Below, one piece after another: positions 18,620-26,218 of a DNA stretch of 64,000 nt. Below the pieces are notes generated by a model. The model was not told the origin of the DNA and did no database searches. It was given only the letters and a program-made list of their open reading frames with translations. Positions within the stretch are counted from its first letter, which is position 1, and the number at the start of each line of letters is the position of its first letter. This DNA is from Acholeplasmataceae bacterium (lineage in GTDB: Bacteria; Bacillota_I; Bacilli_A; Acholeplasmatales; Acholeplasmataceae). Location: positions 62,001-126,000 of the forward strand of contig JALNWO010000001.1 in the NCBI GenBank assembly GCA_023230825.1. Direction: 5' to 3'. The translations under genes were made by a program, and so were the position numbers.

Positions 18620-18653
18620 AGACTTCTTACAAAATAACAGTTATAAGAAGTCT
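18620..18653 (-). terminator. hairpin between minus-strand genes
   Basis: AGACTTCTTA (18620-18629) pairs perfectly with TAAGAAGTCT (18644-18653). It lies after the SLOG gene and before the beta C-terminal gene in the minus direction. There is no clear U run, so it could be a weak terminator or an RNA processing site. Confidence 0.4.
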
Positions 18654-18681
18654 AAGTAAGATAAACATTCAAAAGATTGGT

Positions 18682-19149
18682 TCAAAGCTTAATATTAACG
18701 TTGTGAATAATTAACCCTCGTTCTTCAGCTCGTTTAATCATGTCCTTTGTTCCTGGAGATTGACCATCCCAGTAAGTAAGTAGATGACTAGCTTCATAAG
18801 ACATATCGTCATTTCTTAAAAAGCCTGCTCTCTTACCCAACTCATTCCACTTAGCTGTAAACTTATAACATTCAAAAGGCGTTAACTCACACCACTTAAT
18901 AATTAGATTATCAGCACCACTAGGAGCATCACCTGAAATAAAAGCAATATGTTTTCCCTTATGCTCTTTAACCAGGTAATCAGTTAAAGTCTTTCTAAAC
19001 CAACCTACATCAGAGAAGCCTCTCGTACCAGCAATAATGATACGAGAGTCATAATGTTTCTTTCTTAACTCACTGATGTTAGATGGATGAGAACTTACTT
19101 GTTCTCGATCAGTACTGGAATCACATCCAGTTTCAGCGATCCTAACCAT
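18682..19149 (-). CDS. SLOG-family (DUF2493 / YpsA-like) nucleotide-binding protein
   Basis: A 155-residue protein with the DUF2493 pattern: RIIIAGTRGFSD near residues 36-47 (first strand and nucleotide loop), FISGDAPSGADNLIIKWC near 70-87, then a KWNELGKRAGFLRNDDM stretch and LLTYWDGQSPGTKDMIKRAEERG near the end. The SLOG fold binds nucleotides or nucleotide-derived ligands; in phages such proteins are common and mostly uncharacterised. The predicted start overlaps the upstream gene by 55 bases, and no internal Met is available before the domain, so the overlap is probably real. Confidence 0.75.
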   Translation of the reverse strand: MVRIAETGCDSSTDREQVSSHPSNISELRKKHYDSRIIIAGTRGFSDVGWFRKTLTDYLVKEHKGKHIAFISGDAPSGADNLIIKWCELTPFECYKFTAKWNELGKRAGFLRNDDMSYEASHLLTYWDGQSPGTKDMIKRAEERGLIIHNVNIKL

Positions 19150-19427
19150 GTTTCATTCAACCCATCGTTATAAAGAAGACTACGAGTTCCGTACGTAGAG
19201 ATATCTTTTTCCAATTCAATCTTAACTAAACGACGACGAATGTCTCGGTTAATAGCTAAGCGAGCTTGGCTGTCTGTAATATCAGTATTGACTTCAATAC
19301 CATCTTCAGAAACACGAGCAATAGGAGGCAGTTCATTTTCCTTTAGATATTCGTTGACTGTCTGTACGAGTGGATGAGGAATAAATTCATCAATGACTTC
19401 TTTTTGATCTACTTCTTTATTTTCCAT
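19095..19427 (-). CDS. hypothetical protein (110 aa)
   Basis: A 110-residue protein with an N-terminal acidic part and a middle containing ARLAINRDIRRRLVKIELEKDI. Its start codon overlaps the stop of the 108-aa gene by one base, and its 3' end overlaps the SLOG gene by 55 bases in another frame. This tight packing suggests translational coupling. No family recognised. Confidence 0.6.
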   Translation of the reverse strand: MENKEVDQKEVIDEFIPHPLVQTVNEYLKENELPPIARVSEDGIEVNTDITDSQARLAINRDIRRRLVKIELEKDISTYGTRSLLYNDGLNETWLGSLKLDVIPVLIENK

Positions 19428-19753
19428 TATTCAAACCTTAAATTAACAAAAGTGAAATTATTACCGTACTTCTCTTTAAAGACAGACCATGTAAAAGTAC
19501 CTAAATCAGATTCTGCATGATCAGCTTCTATATTTACTATTAAGAAATGAAAGACATTATTAATGCGAATAAGATAATATCCTGTTTCATTAATAGTTCC
19601 TTCATTCCAAGCGTATTTATTAATATATACAAACTTAGGAGGAAGTGGATTATCGATGTTAGGAGCTTTTGCTTTGGTGTTATCTTCCACTGCTTTATAA
19701 GTAGCTTCAAATTTATCTAGACAAGCTCTATCATAACTGTGATTTAAATCCAT
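19427..19753 (-). CDS. hypothetical protein (108 aa)
   Basis: A 108-residue soluble protein, 9 bases after the RecA/DnaB-like gene in the same minus-strand unit. It contains aromatic-rich strands (YLIRINNVFHFLIVNI, FTWSVFKEKYG). No motif recognised. Confidence 0.6.
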   Translation of the reverse strand: MDLNHSYDRACLDKFEATYKAVEDNTKAKAPNIDNPLPPKFVYINKYAWNEGTINETGYYLIRINNVFHFLIVNIEADHAESDLGTFTWSVFKEKYGNNFTFVNLRFE

Positions 19754-19762
19754 ATTACTTCC

Positions 19763-21271
19763 TTATTTTGCTTTCTTATCTTTAAAAGCGTCATATCGAG
19801 GGACATCTTTAACAGCTTCAGGAACATCCTTATCTTCTAACCAAAAAGGAACGTAGCGTTTTAAACGCATGTCAAGCAAGTCTTTCGTAGATAATGGTTT
19901 ATCACCTTGCTCGTAGTGATCCATACAACTATAACCACGAGTATCTAATAGAACATCCCAATCGTAACCTAAAGCTTTAATATCATCGTAAAGTTCTTTA
20001 GGAGTGCAGTAGTACTCTGGAGCCATATTCCAGAAGTATTGCATCTGGCACATTTCTGATGTAATATTAACAGCTCTACGTAACTTGACATCAGAATCTA
20101 GTTTATTTCTAACTGTAGTTCGAGAAAGCTTGCAGTCTGGATAGAGTTCCAAGTAATAGTTTTGTAAGTTACCACCGATACCAAAACCTTTGCTATTTTT
20201 AATATAGTGGAATTCACTCAACGCAGGCTTAACTCCTTCTACCTGAGAAACAATAATAGAAAGACTAAATCCTGAAGAACCATACTTACCACGAAGTTGA
20301 GTTACTCTCACTTCGTTTAGATCTGTAGAACCTGTACGTTCATTATCAAATCGATCACTTGGATACTCAGGTCCTTTCGTTCCTCGGTTAGCAAGAATAC
20401 TTGCTCCATTAGCCCACCAACAGTTATGTGTCAAGAAGGTAAACTTCTCAGGCACACCTTTAATCTTTACGTTAGACTTTAAGTGTTGGAGTTTCTTAGG
20501 ATTAGGATTATATTGATCCATATTAAACTCAGCACCGATATGAGCAGTCATGATCAAGTAATGTGAGCTTGCCATGGTCAAAGAAGGTAGAGTCATTAAG
20601 AACCTAGTCTTTTGCATTCCTTGACGCATGAAGATCATATTAGCACCAGAATCACCAAGACTATTATCATCTTGCATTTTCTCTACGTCTTTCGTAGAGA
20701 ACTCAGTAAAAGAATCTAATAATGAAAAAGTAGGATATGGAATTTTAATAAAACCATTACGTTCACGATTAAGGTAAGGGGTGTTACCTGTCACCGTTGC
20801 TTTATTCTCTGCTTTATCAAAAAGGAATTCTCTAAGAATATCGAAGTATTCGTCACCTTCATGCATTGACTTATCAGTAAACATGAGACGATCTTGATCT
20901 ACAATACCTTCACCAACTGACATTCCCATTTCATCAGTTTCAATACCATATTCTTCCATGGCATTATGAAGCGAAATGACACGGTCTTCATCTACGTTTA
21001 ATTCGGTATCGTAGATATGTCCTTTAGCCAGTTTATTCCTAGCTGCCATTTTACCATACATGTAGTGAGCAATGGTAGATTTGAAGTTATTACCGTGACC
21101 TACAATACCAGTGATGTGTGCTAATCCACCCACTAGAATATTTTCATTATAGCGACCTTTTACATATCTGCCTGTTGGGATATCAAATAAGCAACCAATA
21201 GGCCATAAGGCTTTAGTAGGCATACTAGCAGTCAAGCCAGTAGTCTTTGAATCTTTGTTCTCTTTACTCAT
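19763..21271 (-). CDS. RecA/DnaB-like P-loop ATPase with a variant Walker A
   Basis: A 502-residue protein of the RecA/DnaB-like ATPase type, first gene of its minus-strand unit. The P-loop reads GIVGHGNNFKST (residues 55-66), with Lys64 kept but Phe63 where Gly is normal. A hydrophobic strand ending in FSLLDS (about 175-180) is a likely Walker B. Following text (GANMIFMRQGMQKTRFLMTLPSL) could be a helical core. The C-terminal 120 residues are of unknown fold. Candidate roles are recombinase (UvsX-like), replicative helicase or a terminase-independent DNA motor; sequence alone does not decide. Confidence 0.6.
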   Translation of the reverse strand: MSKENKDSKTTGLTASMPTKALWPIGCLFDIPTGRYVKGRYNENILVGGLAHITGIVGHGNNFKSTIAHYMYGKMAARNKLAKGHIYDTELNVDEDRVISLHNAMEEYGIETDEMGMSVGEGIVDQDRLMFTDKSMHEGDEYFDILREFLFDKAENKATVTGNTPYLNRERNGFIKIPYPTFSLLDSFTEFSTKDVEKMQDDNSLGDSGANMIFMRQGMQKTRFLMTLPSLTMASSHYLIMTAHIGAEFNMDQYNPNPKKLQHLKSNVKIKGVPEKFTFLTHNCWWANGASILANRGTKGPEYPSDRFDNERTGSTDLNEVRVTQLRGKYGSSGFSLSIIVSQVEGVKPALSEFHYIKNSKGFGIGGNLQNYYLELYPDCKLSRTTVRNKLDSDVKLRRAVNITSEMCQMQYFWNMAPEYYCTPKELYDDIKALGYDWDVLLDTRGYSCMDHYEQGDKPLSTKDLLDMRLKRYVPFWLEDKDVPEAVKDVPRYDAFKDKKAK

Positions 21272-21374
21272 TAAGATTATAACCTCATTTTATGATTATC
21301 ATCGTGAATGTTCTATCGTTCCAAATGATCTCAGGATAGAGTTATTTTTTACATTAAAAAGGAATTACAATAAC

Positions 21375-22193
21375 ATGGTTTCTTCAGCACAGAGAACTTT
21401 AGCTGAATTGAGCTTATTAAGCACTGATGCTCAAGCAGACATGCAATCCTTATTTACCACCTTCATCCCTCGTTTAGGCGATGAATTACGTAAGGGTTGG
21501 CAGACCTTATTAAGCTATACACCTAAAGAAAAGATTATTAGTAATGCTGATCGATTTATCGAATTGGTTGGTAAAGAAAACTATTTAGATATCTCATCTT
21601 TCCATATTGCTTGTCCTGAAGGATTAGCTGTTGATTACTTAACCTATACTGATGTTTTAGCTAAAGCTGTAGAGTATGCTTTAGAGACACAAAAGACAAG
21701 TGTTAAGAATTTAAAAACACACTTATCTAAAATGCTTAACAATAGTGTCATTTCTTATTCTCCTTCTGGGTTAGAGAAAGCAATTACAGACCGAGTTAAG
21801 ATTAGAGAGAATATCGTTAAAGAGATTAAAGGTTCTTTATCTAATCAGACTTATCGTAAGATGGCTTATGGTAATGCTATTAACCGTAATAGTGATTGGG
21901 TCCAAGTATTTAAGAATATCGATAAGATTCAACTCTTAGATTCTGAAGAGCGTAAATCATTAGCTAAAGATTTGAGTGACGTACAAGAACTACTGGATGC
22001 AGTTATTGCTAAAGTAGAGAGTCCAGAGAATAAAAACGTTAATAAACAAGCTGTAAAGTATACTTCTGATTTAGTATATGCTGTAGCAGAAGAAGTTAAG
22101 TTTGTAGCTCAGACTTACTATCTAACTGAATCCTTAGTGAATCGTTTATCTGATGGTGTAGATAACACCATTAAAGTATTTGCTAAAAAGTAA
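21375..22193 (+). CDS. helical hypothetical protein (272 aa)
   Basis: The frame is open from 21255, but that would overlap the divergent ATPase gene start. ATG 21375 has AAAAAGGA about 11 bases upstream and begins MVSSAQRTLAEL, so it is the better start (272 residues). The protein is nearly all alpha-helical by composition with many Lys/Glu/Leu, as in scaffold, internal head or tail assembly proteins. No catalytic motif is seen. It is a single-gene unit closed by a terminator at 22205. Confidence 0.65.
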   Translation: MVSSAQRTLAELSLLSTDAQADMQSLFTTFIPRLGDELRKGWQTLLSYTPKEKIISNADRFIELVGKENYLDISSFHIACPEGLAVDYLTYTDVLAKAVEYALETQKTSVKNLKTHLSKMLNNSVISYSPSGLEKAITDRVKIRENIVKEIKGSLSNQTYRKMAYGNAINRNSDWVQVFKNIDKIQLLDSEERKSLAKDLSDVQELLDAVIAKVESPENKNVNKQAVKYTSDLVYAVAEEVKFVAQTYYLTESLVNRLSDGVDNTIKVFAKK

Positions 22194-22204
22194 TACCAAA
22201 GTAC

Positions 22205-22250
22205 AGCATAAATAAGGAGACTAAAAAGTCTCCTATTTATGCTCTTTAAT
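22205..22250. terminator. bidirectional terminator, GCATAAATA family
   Basis: AGCATAAATAAGGAGACT and AGTCTCCTATTTATGCT pair around AAAA. It lies between the convergent helical-protein gene and the glycine-rich gene. Confidence 0.8.
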
Positions 22251-22254
22251 GGAA

Positions 22255-23130
22255 TTAGAAATCTTGAGTATTGGTTTCGGGATAAGCTCTATTAGGACCC
22301 CAAATAATTCTTACACCACCATTTTTCTGAACATGTGTGGTGGCTGTTCTTGAAAAACCGCCCATGCCATGAATACTTGTTCCATTAATAACTGAACCTG
22401 ATGACGTTATAATATTACTAGTGACAACACCATCAGGTCCTTTTCCTCTGATTCCTACACCACCACCACCTGCGCCACTACCACCCTGTCCAGCTCTTGC
22501 TGGGAGATTACCAGAGCCACCAGTTTGGTTAATATTACCACTTCCACCTCTTTCAGAATACCCACCACCACCTCCGCCTTTTAGTACTGCGGAGCTAGCT
22601 TGAGGGCTATTTTGAGAACCTCCTGCACCACCATTTCCACCACCAAAATCTATCCCAGTGGTTCCAGATATATTATAAATCGCATACGTTCCTCCCGCCA
22701 CTTGTGTAGATGATCCTGATGAGTTACTTCTCCCGCCTTGACCACCATTAGCTACCATAAAGGCCGGGAGAGCTACATCACCATTATCATCATCATTGTT
22801 TATTATAGCGATACTGGAATGCCCTCCTGCTCCTCCATGTCCGTTTGTAGCGCCCTGATAACCAGCTCCTCCAACAACGACTTCAACTTTTCTACTGGTA
22901 GGAACGTCAACTTTAGCAACCCAACAAAGCGCGCCACCACCACCAGACCCAACAGAACCAGTAGTCCGAGTACCACCTCCACCTCCACCTCCACCTACTG
23001 CTACAGCAGAGAAGGAGGTAATTCCTTCAGGAAATTCAAAAATATAAGTGCCGGGTTCAATGAATTCTACTTGACCGCTTAAACCATCGTCGAGAGGAGG
23101 GAGTAATCCTACCAATAAATCTTTACTCAT
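22255..23130 (-). CDS. glycine-rich tail tip protein with MSKDLLV tag
   Basis: A 291-residue protein with an N-terminal MSKDLLVG, a short beta segment (TYIFEFPEGITSFSAVAVG) and then dense glycine runs with Ser and Asn to about residue 265. It ends in GGVRIIWGPNRAYP. The paralogue at 56466 has the same tag, Gly runs and GGVRIIWGEGRSYP end. Glycine-rich sandwich domains of this type occur at receptor-binding tips of phage fibres (for example T4-like gp38 adhesins). It is 24 kb from the main fibre locus, suggesting a moved or duplicated cassette. Confidence 0.75.
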   Translation of the reverse strand: MSKDLLVGLLPPLDDGLSGQVEFIEPGTYIFEFPEGITSFSAVAVGGGGGGGGTRTTGSVGSGGGGALCWVAKVDVPTSRKVEVVVGGAGYQGATNGHGGAGGHSSIAIINNDDDNGDVALPAFMVANGGQGGRSNSSGSSTQVAGGTYAIYNISGTTGIDFGGGNGGAGGSQNSPQASSAVLKGGGGGGYSERGGSGNINQTGGSGNLPARAGQGGSGAGGGGVGIRGKGPDGVVTSNIITSSGSVINGTSIHGMGGFSRTATTHVQKNGGVRIIWGPNRAYPETNTQDF

Positions 23131-23161
23131 AACTTTTAATATCTATAAAATATTTCAATAA

Positions 23162-23668
23162 TTAAGCAATAAAGTCATCAGCACTTAACTTCTCTACACC
23201 AATATGAGTATTACCAGGAACAGTTTCTACTTTAGGGATATCATCACCTAATTCCTTAGCATTACCTTTATTTTCTTCAGCTCCACTAGGATTAAAACCA
23301 GGTAACTTATCATTAGAAGGCAGTCCCATTAACATATTACCGATCTGTTCAGCAAAGCCTTTAAACGCAGCAGAGTTCTCACCCTCTTTCTCCATCTTCA
23401 TTAGGTCAAGTTCTTGCTTGCTAAAGTCATTAATCAATCCAGCTAAGGATTGATATGACATCGCGCGAGACATGTCTAAATTCTGCATTCCTTTATTAAT
23501 TAGCATCTTTCTTAAATTCTGAGAAAGTTCTAATCGTTCAGTAGGACTAAACTCTGGGGACAGTAAAGTAGAGAAATCTAATTCAGGCACAGGTTCTTTT
23601 TGCTTACCAGGTTTTCCTTCATCAATTTTAACCATTGAATCAGCAACTGGATTACCTGTAGTATTCAT
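23162..23668 (-). CDS. hypothetical protein (168 aa)
   Basis: A 168-residue helical protein with AGGAG upstream of the ATG. Pro-rich near residues 20-35 (EGKPGKQKEPVPEL) and then a helical core with SPTERLELSQNLRKMLINKG. It is 31 bases upstream of the glycine-rich tail gene in the same unit, so it may be a chaperone or attachment partner, but nothing specific shows this. Confidence 0.6.
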   Translation of the reverse strand: MNTTGNPVADSMVKIDEGKPGKQKEPVPELDFSTLLSPEFSPTERLELSQNLRKMLINKGMQNLDMSRAMSYQSLAGLINDFSKQELDLMKMEKEGENSAAFKGFAEQIGNMLMGLPSNDKLPGFNPSGAEENKGNAKELGDDIPKVETVPGNTHIGVEKLSADDFIA

Positions 23669-23702
23669 TTATGCACTCCTTTTATTGTTTGTATGTATAT
23701 TT

Positions 23703-23732
23703 AAATATTTCAATCACATATCACCTTAGTGT
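23703..23732 (+). promoter_or_regulatory. conserved promoter-like motif, copy E
   Basis: AAATATTTCAATCACATATCACC, matching ATTTCAAT-N-ACATATMAC. It lies 124 bases before the start at 23856, in the divergent intergenic region. Confidence 0.55.
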
Positions 23733-23855
23733 CAGTAATCAATACTCATTGAGGTAATTGCTAATGAAATAAGCTAACAACTAAAAATATTGTCTTCGTA
23801 TAAGGATTTCTAAGCATATGATACTTCACTTAAAGGAGCTTTATATAGGACCGTT

Positions 23856-24356
23856 ATGTTTAACTGGCTAAGGTCAAAGATAAAAACGAAGCGTAAGAAA
23901 ATCATTATTGATGAAGTTCATGATAAAGAAATAGATGTTTATACAAAAACACTTGTTCTCTTTGAGCTTCTTGGTAAAGAACACTTCCGTATTTTCTATA
24001 CTCAACACTTTCTGTTTGATCTATACTTACCTAATGCAAAGGAGTTAGTTAAACTACTTAGGGAGTTAAATAGAACTGTTGAAAATAAACGCCCTATTAA
24101 CGAAAACCGTTTATCATTTCCTCTAAATAATTTTGATAATGATAGTTTCTTTTATCAAGATGAAAGTTACTTAAATAAATTTAACTATTTAGAGGCTATC
24201 AAAAAAGAAGTTATTAAACTTATAACAAATGTACAAACCTATCAGAGTTCTGATGAAGATCTCATTCTCCCCACTAAGGAGTATTATGAAAGGAACTTGT
24301 ATTCCGTTATTTCTGATTTACAGTCCTTTGCTGAACTGATTATCAGAAGAGTGTGA
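23856..24356 (+). CDS. hypothetical protein (166 aa)
   Basis: A 166-residue protein, very rich in Lys, Glu, Phe, Leu and Asn, probably helical; N-terminus basic (WLRSKIKTKRKKIIID). AGGA lies 5 bases before the ATG. It heads a three-gene unit behind promoter motif E. No motif recognised. Confidence 0.65.
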   Translation: MFNWLRSKIKTKRKKIIIDEVHDKEIDVYTKTLVLFELLGKEHFRIFYTQHFLFDLYLPNAKELVKLLRELNRTVENKRPINENRLSFPLNNFDNDSFFYQDESYLNKFNYLEAIKKEVIKLITNVQTYQSSDEDLILPTKEYYERNLYSVISDLQSFAELIIRRV

Positions 24357-24389
24357 TGACTTCAACATTTCATGGATTAACTTACGTCT

Positions 24390-24812
24390 ATGCAGAAGCG
24401 AAGCAAAAATACGCAACTCAATAGGCTACTTACCTCTAAAGATAAAAATGCTTATTCAGTAACAGGCATGAAAGGTGTCTTAGCACACATCTTTCGTAAG
24501 TATCTGTCGAGATTAAAAGTTGATGAACCTAACTGGTCATTAAAGATTAATCAATACATTAAGAAATACGAACATGAAGGTATTTCTAAACGACAAAGGT
24601 CGAGTATTGGTAATAACCTCACAAAAGCCTTATCCGCAAGAGAGATGTCTTGGATTACATTTCTAAGAGGTCTTAACTTTCTAGGCGCTATTAAAATTGA
24701 ATTTACAGTAAAAGCAACTTTTCACAATAATCGAGTTATCGAAGAACATGTGGAGTTTACTTATGACGAAACAGAAGTGAAATTTGACTTTGAAGAACAG
24801 GAAAGGAAATAA
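24390..24812 (+). CDS. hypothetical protein (140 aa)
   Basis: A 140-residue basic protein with a helical N-terminal half and a beta-rich C-terminus (EFTVKATFHNNRVIEEHVEF). The start has no clear ribosome binding site. A 22-codon ORF in another frame (24356-24424) overlaps the upstream stop and runs across this start, which may couple translation. Met27 (24468) is a possible alternative start. The core MKGVLAHIFRKYLSRLKVD resembles small conserved proteins of large phages whose function I do not know. Confidence 0.6.
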   Translation: MQKRSKNTQLNRLLTSKDKNAYSVTGMKGVLAHIFRKYLSRLKVDEPNWSLKINQYIKKYEHEGISKRQRSSIGNNLTKALSAREMSWITFLRGLNFLGAIKIEFTVKATFHNNRVIEEHVEFTYDETEVKFDFEEQERK

Positions 24813-24814
24813 AA

Positions 24815-25408
24815 ATGAGTATCTTAAAGGTATTTAAAAAGCAAGACAGGTCAACGCTACCCGTAGCAGTATCTAAGAAAATTAACTTTAACCTACCTAC
24901 TGTTAATGTACACAAGTTAGGAGATGATGGTGAGGATCATATTAATATCCATCCCATCTATGCAGAAACAGAATTAGGTAAAATGCTCTCTATGCATGAC
25001 TATACTCCATTTACTCATCCTGTTCTTGGAACTTTCTCTACTTTGATTGGATATTGGTTTTATATCAAGACAAAAGGAATGAGTGATGATTTCAGACTGG
25101 GTCGAGACGGAAAAGCTTTTCGTAAGAAAGCCGGTGAGATGCAACAGTTTCGTTTAGAGAACTTTCAAGAATATATCTTGGACGGTTACTATGAAATGAT
25201 TTCTCAAAATGAAAATGTAAAAGAATTATTTCTAGCATCTACTCTCCCCTTTACACAATATTGGATTTCTAGTAAAGTACGAGCTGTTCCTCCTGGTCTA
25301 GAATTTATTAATTCTGGATTACATTCTCTTAGAGAAAACATGAAGTTAGGCATTGAACCTGATCGACCTGATTTTGTTCGAGACTTCAAAGAGCTAATTC
25401 GATATTAA
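24815..25408 (+). CDS. hypothetical protein, possible NADAR-like fold (197 aa)
   Basis: A 197-residue protein starting 2 bases after the previous stop. Residues about 52-92 (LGKMLSMHDYTPFTHPVLGTF then GYWFYIKTK and GKAFRKKAGE) recall the opening of NADAR/YbiA-type proteins, which remove ADP-ribose or cleave N-glycosidic bonds and have a phage link to NAD-based defence. The match is loose and catalytic residues cannot be confirmed by eye. If wrong, it is simply an uncharacterised accessory gene. Confidence 0.55.
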   Translation: MSILKVFKKQDRSTLPVAVSKKINFNLPTVNVHKLGDDGEDHINIHPIYAETELGKMLSMHDYTPFTHPVLGTFSTLIGYWFYIKTKGMSDDFRLGRDGKAFRKKAGEMQQFRLENFQEYILDGYYEMISQNENVKELFLASTLPFTQYWISSKVRAVPPGLEFINSGLHSLRENMKLGIEPDRPDFVRDFKELIRY

Positions 25409-25416
25409 AGAATATA

Positions 25417-25465
25417 TTTAGGGAGGGTTATTTACCCTCCCTATTTATGCTCTTATTTTTTATAA
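25417..25465 (+). terminator. intrinsic terminator
   Basis: TTTAGGGAGGGT and ACCCTCCCTATTTATGC form the stem around TATTT, followed by TCTTATTTTTT. Confidence 0.75.
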
Positions 25466-25468
25466 AAA

Positions 25469-25512
25469 TTGAATTTCGTAACATGGTAGTTATACATAAC
25501 TAGTTTGAATTA
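25469..25512 (+). promoter_or_regulatory. conserved promoter-like motif, copy F
   Basis: GAATTTCGTAACATGG, then TTATACATAACTAG and TTTGAATTA. The last part matches copies A and B. It is 31 bases before the start at 25543. Confidence 0.6.
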
Positions 25513-25542
25513 TGTTTTTATTTATCTGAAGGAATATCTAAC

Positions 25543-26085
25543 ATGAAAGTACTGCGTAATCATTTTAACAATAACCCAACTGTTGTTATTCATGGACGTA
25601 TTATCAACGGTTGTAGGAACTTTACATTAGAAGAAGCACCTAATATCTTAAAGTACTATAAAGTACCAGATGACATTTGGCAAGAGGTCTTAGATGTTTA
25701 CTCTCCTACGTCCACTGACGAAGAAATCGAATCTTTCATCAATGATGAGAATTTCTATATCCGTAAGTTAGTAGCTATCTATGGCAATGATAAACATAGA
25801 GATGCTCTCATTAACGATAAAAGTATGGATGTTAGAAATTCAGTAGCTATCTACGGTAACGATTCACATCGAGACATTCTAGTCAAAGATAAAATTTCGT
25901 TTATACGTGAGGCAGTGGCTCGGCACGGCAATAGCAGTCAACACGATATCTTAGTCAAGGATGAAGATTGGGTTGTTAGGGTTAACGTAGCTAGGTTTGG
26001 CAGCAATTCTCACCGAGAACTTCTTAAAAACGATACTGACTTACATGTTAGAAATATAGCAATCTTTAAATTAAGAAAGAAATAA
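25543..26085 (+). CDS. HEAT-like / leucine-rich-variant repeat protein (180 aa)
   Basis: A 180-residue protein, single-gene unit behind promoter motif F, with GAAGGAA upstream of the ATG. Residues about 67-180 are four and a half copies of a 24-residue repeat: each has a VR(N/E)xVAxxGN stretch followed by HRDxLxxD. Such short HEAT or LRV-type repeats form a curved solenoid used to bind protein or DNA. The N-terminal 65 residues are a separate domain. The setting suggests a host-takeover factor; the target is unknown. Confidence 0.75.
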   Translation: MKVLRNHFNNNPTVVIHGRIINGCRNFTLEEAPNILKYYKVPDDIWQEVLDVYSPTSTDEEIESFINDENFYIRKLVAIYGNDKHRDALINDKSMDVRNSVAIYGNDSHRDILVKDKISFIREAVARHGNSSQHDILVKDEDWVVRVNVARFGSNSHRELLKNDTDLHVRNIAIFKLRKK

Positions 26086-26103
26086 AAGAAAAGCATTCAT
26101 TCT

Positions 26104-26156
26104 AGAAGAGATCCTTTAATTAGGGTCTCCTCTACCTCTCTTTCTTTTTTTCTTTG
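26104..26156 (+). terminator. intrinsic terminator
   Basis: AGAAGAGATCC pairs with GGGTCTCCTCT, followed by a long pyrimidine run with TTTTTT. Confidence 0.7.
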
Positions 26157-26218
26157 TTACAAGTAAGATTCAGCCTTTAACGGCGTGATAGTATAGTAAT
26201 GATTTATAGAGATTTGAC

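Noticed and set aside
21255-21374. Extra 40 N-terminal residues of the 272-aa helical protein
   Set aside because: They overlap the divergent ATPase gene start and lack a ribosome site; ATG 21375 has one.
22421-23082. Pro-rich and Thr/Ser-rich ORFs on the plus strand
   Set aside because: Antisense shadows of the glycine-rich gene (GGN codons read as CC-rich).
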